Assembly: GCA_022448945.1 (NCBI GenBank)
Contig: JAKVCV010000001.1
Span: 81,670-145,669 of the forward strand
Reading direction: 5' to 3'
DNA length: 64,000 nucleotides
Source of the DNA: Saprospiraceae bacterium
Lineage (GTDB): Bacteria; Bacteroidota; Bacteroidia; Chitinophagales; Saprospiraceae
Below are positions 35,342 through 45,281 of this stretch, piece by piece. The notes under the pieces were generated by a model. The model had not been told where the DNA came from. It was given only the letters and a program-made list of their open reading frames with translations, and did no database searches. The translations under genes were made by a program, and so were the position numbers. Every line of letters starts with the position of its first letter. Position 1 is the stretch's first letter.

Positions 35342-37246
35342 ATGAAAATCCTTAATTCATTCCTGTATGTTATTCTACTTATTAATTGTATAAATGCACA
35401 GGTTCTTTATGATCCTCAGACTTTATATGAAGCTCCTCAGGGTATATTTGATAAAGATTCTTTGCGTACAATCAGTATCAATTTTTATGACCCTAATTAT
35501 CATGATACATTGGAATTGGGATGGTTTAATGAGACTGGTAAACGATTGCCCGCAAGTTTGTCTATGGGGAGTATTTTTTTGGATTCCGTCGCTGTACGTT
35601 ACAAAGGAAATTCAACTTTTTATATTGCTGCTACAAATGGGATTCCCAAAGTGCCATATAATATAGATATGAATGATATTGTATCTGGGCAAAAATTAAT
35701 GGGGATGAAAAAAATTAAGTTAGCAAATGCTTTGTTCGACCCTACGTTTGTTAAAGAAATGACGGGTTATCGTATTTACCGTAATTATATGCCTTCACCA
35801 GAAGCGAATTTGATGAAATTAGAAGTTCAAGGATCTTATCTGGGATTATATGTTAATACAGAATCTGTTGGGTCACAATTTTTAAAAAAACATTTTGGCG
35901 AAAAGGATGGCACCCTTTTTAAATGTGATCCTACTGCACAATACGGTTCAGGTGTGCCATTTCAGAATTCCGATTTGATTTATTATGGTTCAGATACCAG
36001 CCTATATACAGAGCATTATCAATTGAAGTCGGATTCTCTTTCAGGGTGGTATGAATTACTTGAATTAATTGATATTCTCAATAATGATCCTTCGAATATT
36101 GATACAATTCTTAATGTAGATCGTGTTCTTTGGTATTTTGCACTCAATCAGGTTTTAGCGAATACTGATACATATAATTATCTAGTCCAGCATAATTTTT
36201 ATTTGTACAGAACCGAAGATGGACTTTTTCAAATTATCCCCTGGGATTTAAGTGAGACTTTTATAGGTGCTATGCTTAATTGGTTAGGCGACCCTGATCT
36301 TATATATGAAACGAATCCAAATTTTGGTCATACACCTTTTCAATCTGGACATCCATTAGTGTATCGTTTATTGAGCAATCCTTTATATCACAAGCAGTAC
36401 ACAGCACATTTAAGAACTGTATATGAAGAACAATTAGTTGACTCAACAAATATTTTCAATATCGCTAATAATGCTCAGATACTTGGATATACAGCAGCTC
36501 AACAAGACCCATGGAAGTTTTTCTCCATGTCGGTTTTTAGCTATAATCTATATGAATGGATACCTTGGTTTACCATTAAAATTGCTGGGATTATGCGAAC
36601 AGTACAAGAACGTAAAGCTTTCTTGTCAACTTTCCCTGATATGTTATTATCACCGCCTCAAATCCTATCTGTATATCAAAGTGATAGTTTTCCTGTTGCA
36701 GGAGATTCAGTATATATTACAGCTGATGTTACAGGGGCGTCTCAGGTAGATTTGATGGTTACTATCAATAAATTAAATTCTAGATTTCAGGCAATCCCAA
36801 TGGTAGATGATGGAACCAATGGAGACTCCATTGCAGCAGATGGTATTTATACAGCTCTTATACCTTATAATGCTTCAGGTGATGTTGTTAAATATTATAT
36901 ACGTTCTCAGAACTCAGATGCAATGTCTTTGAATCCAAAACGGGCTGAATATGAATTTTATATTTATTCGGTTACTTCACCAGTAAATACAACTAAACTA
37001 ATAGACCATAAAACATTAAGGGTCTTTCCGAATCCTGTAATTAAAACTGCCTTTATTGAGTTCGAAGGTGGCGTGATAGAGAAAATGGATCTTGTTGATC
37101 TTACAGGGAAACTGGTTTTGTCTATTTCGGATATTAATAAACAAGATTTCAGCTTGGATTGTAATTTATTATCTTCTGGTGTTTATATACTGAACGTTAA
37201 GACCAACTTAGGACTTTTTTCAAGACAGCTTATCATTGATAATTGA
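35342..37246 (+). CDS. CotH-kinase-family secreted protein with T9SS type A domain
   Basis: 634 aa. Signal peptide to about residue 19 (I-N-A-Q). The CotH pattern covers about 60-400: R-Y-K-G-N-S-T-F, G-S-Y-L-G-L-Y-V-N-T-E-S-V, the N-T-D-T-Y-N-Y region, H-N-F-Y-L-Y, and I-P-W-D-L-S-E-T-F, whose Asp is a candidate catalytic residue. A beta-domain and a type A sorting domain (from F-P-N-P) follow. Some CotH members are protein kinases; whether this secreted member phosphorylates anything is unknown. The next gene starts 12 bp after the stop. Confidence 0.88.
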   Translation: MKILNSFLYVILLINCINAQVLYDPQTLYEAPQGIFDKDSLRTISINFYDPNYHDTLELGWFNETGKRLPASLSMGSIFLDSVAVRYKGNSTFYIAATNGIPKVPYNIDMNDIVSGQKLMGMKKIKLANALFDPTFVKEMTGYRIYRNYMPSPEANLMKLEVQGSYLGLYVNTESVGSQFLKKHFGEKDGTLFKCDPTAQYGSGVPFQNSDLIYYGSDTSLYTEHYQLKSDSLSGWYELLELIDILNNDPSNIDTILNVDRVLWYFALNQVLANTDTYNYLVQHNFYLYRTEDGLFQIIPWDLSETFIGAMLNWLGDPDLIYETNPNFGHTPFQSGHPLVYRLLSNPLYHKQYTAHLRTVYEEQLVDSTNIFNIANNAQILGYTAAQQDPWKFFSMSVFSYNLYEWIPWFTIKIAGIMRTVQERKAFLSTFPDMLLSPPQILSVYQSDSFPVAGDSVYITADVTGASQVDLMVTINKLNSRFQAIPMVDDGTNGDSIAADGIYTALIPYNASGDVVKYYIRSQNSDAMSLNPKRAEYEFYIYSVTSPVNTTKLIDHKTLRVFPNPVIKTAFIEFEGGVIEKMDLVDLTGKLVLSISDINKQDFSLDCNLLSSGVYILNVKTNLGLFSRQLIIDN

Positions 37247-37257
37247 ATATTTAAGAG

Positions 37258-37938
37258 ATGATGCAAAAACCGCCTATTAGTATCATAATTCCAACCCTAA
37301 ATGAAGAAGAAAATATTATTCAATGTATTGAGAATGTAAATCTTTCATTCCCGAATTGTGAGATAATAGTTGTTGATGGTGGTAGTATTGATAAGACTGT
37401 AGAATTAGCCTATAAGCTTCCTGTAAAATTATTTAAAAGTCGACCCGGTCGTGGACGGCAGTGCAGAGTCGGTGCTGAAGCTGCAACTTCAGATGTCTTT
37501 GTTTTTTTACATGTAGATTCTGTTTTGCCAGAAGGGGCAATAAGTCTATTGATGGAACAATTTATAAAACCTGAACTTTCTGTGGCTACCTTTTCAGTGC
37601 TTTACGATGGACCTCAAAAGCGTTACAGATTTTTTGAATGGGCAGCGCAATTTGAATCTATCTTTACTACTTATGGAGATCAGGGTATTGTAATTGCAAG
37701 AGATTTTTTTATGAATCACGTTGCTTTTCCTGAAAATGATTTATTTGAAGATGTGGCTTTTTTCCAAAAAGCGAGGCGAAAAACAAAAATTCATAAGCTC
37801 AAGATTCCTATTCTAACATCCATAAGGAGGTTTGAAAATAAGGGATTCTTTAAAATGACTATTTTAAATACATTTCTGATGTTTGCATATCTTTTAGGCG
37901 TAAAGACTTCTATTTTACATCGAATATATTATAAATAA
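37258..37938 (+). CDS. Family 2 glycosyltransferase, TIGR04283-like
   Basis: 226 aa. GT-A fold: S-I-I-I-P-T-L-N-E-E-E-N near the start, V-V-D-G-G-S, a central V-F-L-H-V-D-S, then Y-G-D-Q-G-I-V and L-F-E-D-V with S-I-R-R-F. These match the TIGR04283 group, named after arsenosugar biosynthesis but spread well beyond it. The usual partner (TIGR04282, DUF2064) is not next door, so the substrate is open. It follows the CotH-type gene by 12 bp and may share its transcript. Confidence 0.87.
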   Translation: MMQKPPISIIIPTLNEEENIIQCIENVNLSFPNCEIIVVDGGSIDKTVELAYKLPVKLFKSRPGRGRQCRVGAEAATSDVFVFLHVDSVLPEGAISLLMEQFIKPELSVATFSVLYDGPQKRYRFFEWAAQFESIFTTYGDQGIVIARDFFMNHVAFPENDLFEDVAFFQKARRKTKIHKLKIPILTSIRRFENKGFFKMTILNTFLMFAYLLGVKTSILHRIYYK

Positions 37939-38035
37939 ATTTTTGTTTTCTGTAACCTTTTTTTCTTCTTGGATTATCATTTTAGAATACATGTTAATGC
38001 TATACATGTTGTTAATTACTTTTTTAAAATGCAGA

Positions 38036-39268
38036 ATGATGATTTTTATTAAGTTTTTGTTGATTCTTATTTGGGTTTTTCCAACGTTTATTTCTTTAGT
38101 GGCTCAGGATACATTAATAAATATTAATGATCATGGTGATTGTAACAATATGATGTCTATCCAAATTAGAAAAACCTTTGGACCTACGTCTAGCCCTCTT
38201 GGATATGGTCAATTTTCAGAGTTTGAAAATAAGAATAACGATCATATATATTTTATTGAAAAAGAGAACCATAGTGTCTGGTACAAGTTTACTTCAAAAA
38301 CCAAAGGCAATTTATCCTTTGAGATTGAACCATTGGATAGTCTTAATGATTATGATTTTGTTTTGTATAAATATACTGGAGATGATTTTTGCAATGCATT
38401 AGAGAATGCATCTATCAAGCCAATACGTACTAATTTTTCAAGAAATAATTTAGAATTGAATGGGCGAACAGGGCTTTCTTTGAATGCAGAGAAAAAATTT
38501 GTTGCTGCAGGTGTAAACCCTGCTTACAGTAAATCTATTAACGTTCAAGCCAATGAAGCTTATGTTCTTTATGTTAACAATGTATATGATAATGGAAGTG
38601 GTCATTTTTTACACTTTGATTATTTCGTTAATCTAAGTTTAAATGGAACAGTTGTAGGCATAGGCGGAGAATCTTCATTAGAGGCTAATATTATTTTAAC
38701 CAATACAAAAACAGGGAATGTGCTTGCTGAAACTACTTCTGATTCAGAGACTGGCGATTATAGACTTGATTTTGATATTTCCAAAAGTCAATTAAAAGAT
38801 GCCTTGCATTTAGAGGTTTCTAAAGATGGCTACTTTTTTAAAGATACTATAATCACTGCTTTTAATATAGCTACTAAGATGAGAAACATAAAGCTTAAAA
38901 GTAGAATCAAAAAACTTAAAAAGGGTGATCGGTTTGTAGTAAGTAATATACTTTTTCATGGAGATTCACCAAAACCATTAAATAGATCTATTTCTACTAT
39001 AAAAGCACTTTATAAAACTATGAAGAGAAATAAGTCACTAAAAATTTCTATTCAAGGACATACTAATGGATGCAACAAAGGAAATCAATTCTCCCAGAAT
39101 TTATCAGAAGCCCGTGCTAAAACTATTTATAATTTTTTGGTAGAGCAAAAAATTAAAGACAATCGTCTTAGTAGTATAGGTTTTGGTTGCCAACAGATAA
39201 TTCACCCTATAAACAGTTCTTTTGCTTATCTTAATAGGCGAGTTGAAATTGAGATAATTGAATTATAG
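38036..39268 (+). CDS. Exported OmpA-domain protein
   Basis: 410 aa from the ATG at 38036. The frame opens earlier at a TTG (37943), but M-M-I-F-I-K-F-L-L-I-L-I-W starts a proper signal peptide, so I chose the inner start. Residues 60-210 look like a secreted beta domain (pre-peptidase-C-like, F-V-L-Y-K-Y); a carboxypeptidase-regulatory-like segment follows (G-T-V-V-G-I-G). The last 110 residues are OmpA-like: I-Q-G-H-T-N-G-C, L-S-E-A-R-A-K-T-I, L-N-R-R-V-E-I-E. That domain binds peptidoglycan, so the protein links envelope layers. Confidence 0.85.
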   Translation: MMIFIKFLLILIWVFPTFISLVAQDTLININDHGDCNNMMSIQIRKTFGPTSSPLGYGQFSEFENKNNDHIYFIEKENHSVWYKFTSKTKGNLSFEIEPLDSLNDYDFVLYKYTGDDFCNALENASIKPIRTNFSRNNLELNGRTGLSLNAEKKFVAAGVNPAYSKSINVQANEAYVLYVNNVYDNGSGHFLHFDYFVNLSLNGTVVGIGGESSLEANIILTNTKTGNVLAETTSDSETGDYRLDFDISKSQLKDALHLEVSKDGYFFKDTIITAFNIATKMRNIKLKSRIKKLKKGDRFVVSNILFHGDSPKPLNRSISTIKALYKTMKRNKSLKISIQGHTNGCNKGNQFSQNLSEARAKTIYNFLVEQKIKDNRLSSIGFGCQQIIHPINSSFAYLNRRVEIEIIEL

Positions 39269-39332
39269 GTAGACAGTATTAAAAGTCATATAAATCTTAA
39301 ATGCAAAATACATAAATTTGTTCTAATTTCGA

Positions 39333-39340
39333 TACCTTTG
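39333..39340 (+). promoter_or_regulatory. -7 element TACCTTTG for the pseudouridine synthase gene
   Basis: Full match to TAnnTTTG, 43 bp before the start codon. Confidence 0.45.
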
Positions 39341-39382
39341 CTTTTTTGCCAAAGCATTGTCTTTTTATCGTAGAATTTTATC

Positions 39383-40144
39383 ATGTACCAGAAGCTGAAA
39401 ATAATAGAGCAGACACCAACTTATATAGTAATTAATAAACGTGCAGGTCTGATAACTGAAAGAAATCCTTTTGAAGTTATTACTGTTGAATCTTTAGTGG
39501 AGGAGTACCTCTCAACGGGTAAAAGAACTCCTTATTCACTAGAAAGAAGACATTTAGCACCTAAATCAAAAGAAAAAACAAATTATAAGAAACAATTTCG
39601 AAAAAAATCTGCTGCTTTTGTTGGTGTTGTGCATCGTTTGGATCGTGTCACCAGTGGTGCAATGGTTTTTGCAAAAAATAAAAGTAGTTTAAAAAAGCTG
39701 AATGATCAGATAAGTCGGAGAAAGATAAAAAAAACCTATCTGGCTATTGTAGAAAATCCACCACCACATAAAGAGGGGACATTGAGACATCAATTAGTTA
39801 AAGATCAAAAAAATAAATGTTCTAAAATTTTTGAGAAGAGCCAAAAGGGTAGTGTAGAATGTACGCTTTCTTATGCTTTGTTAAAGTCTACTGCACATAG
39901 CCATTTACTAAAAATAGAACTTGAAACAGGTCGTTTTCATCAGATTCGTGCTCAACTGTCTCATATTGGCTGCCCAATAGTTGGTGATGAAAAGTATGGA
40001 GCAAAAAAGCAGTACTTGCCGCTTGCAATATGCTTGCATTCATGGAATTTATCAATTAAAGATTTTAGTACAAATGAAGTAATAGAATATATAGCTGAGA
40101 CTCCAAATACACGTTATTGGAAAGATTATTCTCATATTATTTGA
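39383..40144 (+). CDS. RluA-family pseudouridine synthase
   Basis: 253 aa. The signature H-R-L-D-R places the catalytic Asp at residue 87, followed by T-S-G-A-M-V-F-A-K-N. The fold then continues with E-T-G-R-F-H-Q-I-R-A-Q-L near the C-terminus. No S4 domain precedes the catalytic domain. A basic stretch (about residues 52-78, Lys/Arg-rich) lies before the signature where other members have a short loop. It modifies uridine in rRNA or tRNA; the target is not known. The convergent RND genes start 38 bp after. Confidence 0.9.
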   Translation: MYQKLKIIEQTPTYIVINKRAGLITERNPFEVITVESLVEEYLSTGKRTPYSLERRHLAPKSKEKTNYKKQFRKKSAAFVGVVHRLDRVTSGAMVFAKNKSSLKKLNDQISRRKIKKTYLAIVENPPPHKEGTLRHQLVKDQKNKCSKIFEKSQKGSVECTLSYALLKSTAHSHLLKIELETGRFHQIRAQLSHIGCPIVGDEKYGAKKQYLPLAICLHSWNLSIKDFSTNEVIEYIAETPNTRYWKDYSHII

Positions 40145-40182
40145 TTCCTTAGACTTTCATTTATGTGTTTTCTGAATATTCT

Positions 40183-43100
40183 TTATATTTCTTCGATTAC
40201 ACTAGGTTCTACTTCTTCGGCTGTAAGAGATTCTCCATCCCATATCCATTTCCAAATCCTTCGCCCGTTATTGATAACTATTAATAAAGGTGGTAGCATT
40301 AGCAGCATTATGAAAGTTGCAGCAGCTAGTCCATAAGCAAGCGCTATTGCCATAGGAATTAAAAATTGCGCCTGCAGACTAGTTTCTAATACAATTGGCA
40401 TTAATCCAGCAACAGTAGTAATTGATGTTAGCAAAATAGGTCTAAATCTGGACATACTTGCACCATAAACAGCGTCCTTAAACGGAGTGCCTTTTTTTAG
40501 CATTCTATTCATTGTGCTTACCAAGACTAAGCTGTCATTTATTACTACACCAGCAACTGCAAGTATGCCAAACATAGATAATATACTGATAGATGCACCA
40601 TGTATCCAATGACCAGCAACAACTCCAATAAAAGCAAATGGAATAAGAAGAATTACTATAATTGCTTGTAAAAACGATCTAAAGGTAAGTACTATAGTAA
40701 AAAACACCAGAAGAAGGATTACAGGTAACCACCTTTGCATTGAATCAATTGTATCTGATGCACTTTCACTTTGACCTTCATAAATAACATTTACATCTGG
40801 ATATTTTTGTAGGAGTTTAGGGATGATATTATTTTTTGCATTATTAAATATTTCTGTAGCTGAAGCATTTGGATCATTTAAAGATGCACTAACTTCTAAT
40901 TTAGTTTTCCCATTAGAATGAATAATATTAAGTGAGCTGCTTTGAGGTTCTAATTTTACTAATTCTCTTAGTGGGTAGCTATTGTTGTTTATACGTATTT
41001 TCATGTTTTCAAGACTGCCAAAATTTTCACGCTCTTCACTTGTATATCGCAACCAAACTTTTACTTCGTCTTTTCCTCTTTGTAAACGTTGAACCTCATA
41101 ACCAAAGAAACCTTGACGTATCTGACTAATTATCGCTTTTAAATCAATTCCTAGTGCATTGGCTTTAGGTAATAATACAATGTTAAATTCTTGACTACCT
41201 TTCTCATCATTATCAGTGACATTTTTTAAAAGTTTATCATTTTGCAGTATGGTTTTAAATTCATCTTTTGCTTTTCTTAAAGCGTTTATATTGTCACCAA
41301 TAAAGCCCACCTGAATCGCTGCTCCAAAAATCGATTTTTGTCCGTAAGTCAAACTTTCTGCTTCATATATGTCTCCTACTAGTTCATCTAGTCGGTTGCT
41401 AATAATATTACTTTCAACATGTCTTGATTCTCCATCAAGCAATGATATCACAAGGCTGCCAATATTAGGTGAAGCAGTAATGTTTCTTGCAACAGAAAGA
41501 ATCACTTGATTTTTATCTTTACGACCTGAAGAAAATTCTTCATTAACTGTCCAGACTTTTTTTTCAATATCTTTAAGTATTGTATTCGTTTTATCTTCAG
41601 TAGTTCCTGCTGGTAGTTTAAGATTTACCACAATGTCATCTCGGTCGATATTTGGGAAGAAAGTCAATTTAACAAATCCGCCCATGACTATATTTATACT
41701 TAATGAAAAGCACACAATGCCAACTGAAATTGCTATCATCTTATTATTTAAACAAAACTTTAGAGTAGGTCCATATATATAGTTTTTAAGGAAGCTAAAA
41801 AATGCAGTAGTTCCTTTGTCAATAATGTTTTCTGTTGGTTTTGATTTTAAATCTTTTGAGTGGGCTATATGGGCAGGTAAAATAAAAAATCCTTCAATTA
41901 GAGAGAATAGTAGGGTAGCAATTACAACGAATGCAACGTTAGACATAAAGTCACCCATTGTGCCTTCTATTAGAAAAAATAACATAAAGAACCAACAAGT
42001 GGTTAATACAGCTGATATAATTGATGGAGCTACTTCAAGAACGCCCTTAATTGAAGCTTCTTTTGCTGGAAGTCCTCGTTCATATCTCTGAAATATATTC
42101 TCAGCAATTACAACACCATCATCTACTAAAATTCCAATAACAAGGATTAATCCAAACAAGGATAACATATTTATATTTACCCCAAAAATTGGAGCGAGAA
42201 TAAACATTCCAGCAATTGATATGGGTATACTTAATGCTACCCAGAAAGCAATTCTAGGTTTAAGGAATAATCCCAGAAATAATAAAACCAAAATTATCCC
42301 TTTTAACCCGTTTTCTAATAATAAATTAGTACGTTGTTGTATCCCTATACTTCCATCTCTTAATAAATATGCTTGAACGACCTTTGTCTCTGTATTAAAT
42401 TTTTTAATGTAATCTTTGGCTTTCTGAGCACTTTCAATTATATCTTCATTCAGGCGACTAGAAATAGCTAATTTTGCCGCTGGCATGCCATTGTAATATT
42501 CTCTTTCAGGTATATCTGCCCATTGATTTTTAACTGTTGCAATTTCTTTAAGTAAAACGTTACTTCCTGTTTCACTTGTTTTTATAATCACGTTTTCTAG
42601 TTGTTCCGCATAATATTTTTTATTGTTTCCACGAATAGTGATATTCGTGCCATTCATTTCCAGATTTCCGCCAGTAGTTTCTAGATTAGTTCCAGATATT
42701 GCCAATGCTACTTCCGAAAATGTCAGGTTAAATGCATCTAATGATTTTTCACTAATAGTTATTGCAATTTCTTCATCAGGATATCCTGTTATTTCGATTT
42801 TTGAAATACCATCCAATGCCAAAAGTTCCTGTTCGGCTTTTTCTGCATACGCTTTTATTGTTTTTAAATCCACATCTCCGCTAATCATCAGATCTGCAGA
42901 GCGATCTACTCTTTCTTTTTTGTATATAATGGGAGTTTCAACATCATCTGGGAATGTATTAATTCTGTCAATAGCGTTTTTAACATCACTAATTACATTT
43001 TCAATTTTGAAGCTACTGAGAATTTCAATATTTATAGTGGATTTATTTTCTATGGAAGTTGAATTTACTTTTTTGATACCTTCAAGTCCATCAATTTCTT

Positions 43101-43308
43101 GTTCTATTTTTATTGTAATGCCCTTTTCTACTTCAGAAGGAGAGGCTCCTTTATATGTAGTTTCTATAGCTATTTCACGACTGTCGACCCGAGGAAACTG
43201 ACTTCTGGATATGTTTAAAGCCGACAAACACCCTATTATTGCAATAAGTAACAATAATACATCAGCTGTAATATGATATTTTACAAAATATTGAATTGTT
43301 TTTTTCAT
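40183..43308 (-). CDS. RND-family efflux permease (AcrB/CzcA type)
   Basis: 1041 aa, standard length, with 12 predicted membrane segments and two large periplasmic loops. The TM4 signature G-I-L-V-D-D-G-V-V-I-A-E-N carries the two Asp of the proton relay. It exports hydrophobic or metal substrates across the envelope, driven by protons. The adaptor gene lies 10 bp upstream in the same operon. No outer-membrane channel (TolC-like) or regulator is adjacent. The C-terminus is Glu-rich. Confidence 0.93.
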   Translation of the reverse strand: MKKTIQYFVKYHITADVLLLLIAIIGCLSALNISRSQFPRVDSREIAIETTYKGASPSEVEKGITIKIEQEIDGLEGIKKVNSTSIENKSTINIEILSSFKIENVISDVKNAIDRINTFPDDVETPIIYKKERVDRSADLMISGDVDLKTIKAYAEKAEQELLALDGISKIEITGYPDEEIAITISEKSLDAFNLTFSEVALAISGTNLETTGGNLEMNGTNITIRGNNKKYYAEQLENVIIKTSETGSNVLLKEIATVKNQWADIPEREYYNGMPAAKLAISSRLNEDIIESAQKAKDYIKKFNTETKVVQAYLLRDGSIGIQQRTNLLLENGLKGIILVLLFLGLFLKPRIAFWVALSIPISIAGMFILAPIFGVNINMLSLFGLILVIGILVDDGVVIAENIFQRYERGLPAKEASIKGVLEVAPSIISAVLTTCWFFMLFFLIEGTMGDFMSNVAFVVIATLLFSLIEGFFILPAHIAHSKDLKSKPTENIIDKGTTAFFSFLKNYIYGPTLKFCLNNKMIAISVGIVCFSLSINIVMGGFVKLTFFPNIDRDDIVVNLKLPAGTTEDKTNTILKDIEKKVWTVNEEFSSGRKDKNQVILSVARNITASPNIGSLVISLLDGESRHVESNIISNRLDELVGDIYEAESLTYGQKSIFGAAIQVGFIGDNINALRKAKDEFKTILQNDKLLKNVTDNDEKGSQEFNIVLLPKANALGIDLKAIISQIRQGFFGYEVQRLQRGKDEVKVWLRYTSEERENFGSLENMKIRINNNSYPLRELVKLEPQSSSLNIIHSNGKTKLEVSASLNDPNASATEIFNNAKNNIIPKLLQKYPDVNVIYEGQSESASDTIDSMQRWLPVILLLVFFTIVLTFRSFLQAIIVILLIPFAFIGVVAGHWIHGASISILSMFGILAVAGVVINDSLVLVSTMNRMLKKGTPFKDAVYGASMSRFRPILLTSITTVAGLMPIVLETSLQAQFLIPMAIALAYGLAAATFIMLLMLPPLLIVINNGRRIWKWIWDGESLTAEEVEPSVIEEI

Positions 43309-43318
43309 TCGTACCTGA

Positions 43319-44449
43319 TTATTTAATTATTTCTACAGGCATACCTTCGTAGGCACCTAGGAGGGTTTGTGCAAGTACTTCAACTCCGTCTTCTAGTTTT
43401 TGTACATACATTTGGTTGTTATTAACCTTAATAACATCAATATTCTGTAGAGATAATTTTCCTGCTCTGATTGTGTACACTGAAGAATTGTTTATAAGCA
43501 ATTTTCTAGGAAGTTGTACAATATTAGTCAGGTATTTGGTCGTTATTTTGCCATTCAAAAACATCCCTTCATTCAGCTTACTACTATTGACAGTAATAAA
43601 TATAGTTTGGCTTTGAGTCTTTTCGTCTATTAACTTCCCAAATCGGGCAACAGTACCTATCCATTCATCTTTTGTAGCTTCAGAATAGAGTTTTACTTTA
43701 TTTCCTTTTCTGAAGAATTTTACATCATGTAAAGAAACAGTAGCTTCAACTTCATAATGGGAGGGATGAGTAAGTTCCCCTAGTTTTTGACCACTACGAA
43801 CCAAAGCTCCTTCATAAATGCTTGCATTGCTTAATACTGCATCAAAAGGTGCATAGATCTTGTATTTTGTAAGGCGATACTCTTGACGTTTAATATTTAT
43901 ATATTGATTTTCAATGTTTTTTCCACCAATGTAAAGTTTCTCCCTTCCGTTTTCAGTCTTTGGTAATTCTTTTATTGGCTCATTGACTTCAAATGAATCA
44001 ATATATTCTTTCCATACTTTAAAATTATCAGGAAAATCACTTTTCAGATCAGGTAACAAGGCTATTAATGCACTATATAATTGACTTTTAGCAGCTTGTA
44101 GTTCCAGTTCTGCCTCAGTAGTTTCAATATTAAGCATTAATTCACCTGATTTAAATAGTATTCCTTCTCGAAATTCTTTTCCAGTTTTGACCAGATTTCC
44201 GGAAACTTCTGAGTATAAATTAATTTTTTGGCGTGGGATTACTTTTCCGCTAATTATTACCTCTGAAGCCAGTGTTTCATTTTTGACAATCATACTACGT
44301 ACATAATTAGATCTTTTAGTTGACTCAGTAGTATCTTCTTTCTTGTTTTTCGAAGATTCTGAATTTCCCAATTTTGAACTAATATATAGACCGCCAAAAA
44401 GGATAATAAATCCAATCACAACACTTAATTTTCTTAGTATTTTCTTCAT
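43319..44449 (-). CDS. RND efflux periplasmic adaptor (membrane fusion protein)
   Basis: 376 aa. An N-terminal membrane anchor (V-V-I-G-F-I-I-L-F-G) replaces the lipobox. Then come a lipoyl/barrel-sandwich part (G-K-V-I-P-R-Q-K-I-N-L-Y-S-E-V-S-G), a short alpha-hairpin and a second half (I-Y-A-P-F-D-A-V-L-S-N-A), as in HlyD-type adaptors. It links the permease to an outer-membrane channel elsewhere. It starts the two-gene operon; the permease ATG is 10 bp after its stop. Confidence 0.92.
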   Translation of the reverse strand: MKKILRKLSVVIGFIILFGGLYISSKLGNSESSKNKKEDTTESTKRSNYVRSMIVKNETLASEVIISGKVIPRQKINLYSEVSGNLVKTGKEFREGILFKSGELMLNIETTEAELELQAAKSQLYSALIALLPDLKSDFPDNFKVWKEYIDSFEVNEPIKELPKTENGREKLYIGGKNIENQYINIKRQEYRLTKYKIYAPFDAVLSNASIYEGALVRSGQKLGELTHPSHYEVEATVSLHDVKFFRKGNKVKLYSEATKDEWIGTVARFGKLIDEKTQSQTIFITVNSSKLNEGMFLNGKITTKYLTNIVQLPRKLLINNSSVYTIRAGKLSLQNIDVIKVNNNQMYVQKLEDGVEVLAQTLLGAYEGMPVEIIK

Positions 44450-44712
44450 AGTTCAAAGTATTGAATGATTCTGCAGAATTCATTACACCTTAATTTTTTA
44501 AAGATGTTGATACGAATCAATGTAATAATACAATTATTGATGAAAAAATAGAAATATTGTTTGATGTGAGCGTCTGATTTTAGTTAATCCAACTAATTTA
44601 CTCTATTTATAGTATTATTTTCTATTGTATATGGACAATTTTTAGAGCATAATATTCAAAAAAGCCATAATTAAAGCTTAGGATAGCTTTCTCTATTCAA
44701 ATCAAATTGATA

Positions 44713-45174
44713 TTAGAGATGTAAAATTTCTTTTTTCTTTAGAAGACGTTCTTCAGATTCAATAAGGTTTTTATCTTCCTTGAATTTTTGAATTTTAGTT
44801 TGAAGAAATTGAATTTCAGTATCTGAAGGATTATTTTGTATGGTTTCTTGTGCTAGTTCATCTTCCATTGATTTTAGCTGTTCAGCCATTGGAATACAAC
44901 AATCTACCGGACATACTGCGGCACATTGTGGTTCTTCATGAAACCCTTGACATTCTGTACATTTATCGGGAACAATAAAATAAAAATCTTCCTCTATTGG
45001 AGCATTCATTTCTTCTGCATCAACTTCCAATCCATCTACAAGATTAAATTTTCCACTTACACCGGTACCATCAGCATAAGCCCATTCAATGCCTCCATCA
45101 TAGATAGCATTGTTTGGACATTCTGGTTCACATGCCCCACAGTTAATACATTCATCAGTAATATAAATAGACAT
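44713..45174 (-). CDS. 2[4Fe-4S] ferredoxin with C-terminal coiled-coil tail
   Basis: 153 aa from the ATG at 45174. A longer frame begins at 45264, but the -7 element at 45203-45210 lies inside it, so translation must start at M-S-I-Y-I. Cys9, Cys12, Cys15 and Cys19 bind the first cluster; the second uses C-T-E-C and C-A-A-V-C-P with a longer loop between. This is the small low-potential ferredoxin of many Bacteroidota. The last 45 residues are charged and heptad-like, an addition to the usual core, so it may bind a partner. Confidence 0.9.
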   Translation of the reverse strand: MSIYITDECINCGACEPECPNNAIYDGGIEWAYADGTGVSGKFNLVDGLEVDAEEMNAPIEEDFYFIVPDKCTECQGFHEEPQCAAVCPVDCCIPMAEQLKSMEDELAQETIQNNPSDTEIQFLQTKIQKFKEDKNLIESEERLLKKKEILHL

Positions 45175-45202
45175 TTCTATTATTATATATTTTAATAAAG
45201 TG

Positions 45203-45210
45203 CAAAGATA
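45203..45210 (-). promoter_or_regulatory. -7 element TATCTTTG for the ferredoxin gene
   Basis: Reads TATCTTTG on the minus strand, 28 bp before the ATG at 45174. It decides against the longer frame. Confidence 0.55.
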
Positions 45211-45281
45211 ATCATTGGAAATGCAAAATACTAATTTCGTAACCTTAAAATATACAGTATTCAAGCGAATTTCAACTTTTC

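Noticed and set aside
37943-38035. TTG-started extension of the OmpA-domain gene
   Set aside because: The added residues contain hydrophobic filler before a full signal peptide that starts at 38036.
45175-45264. Longer start for the 2[4Fe-4S] ferredoxin
   Set aside because: A -7 promoter element falls inside the added part, and the family begins at M-S-I-Y-I.
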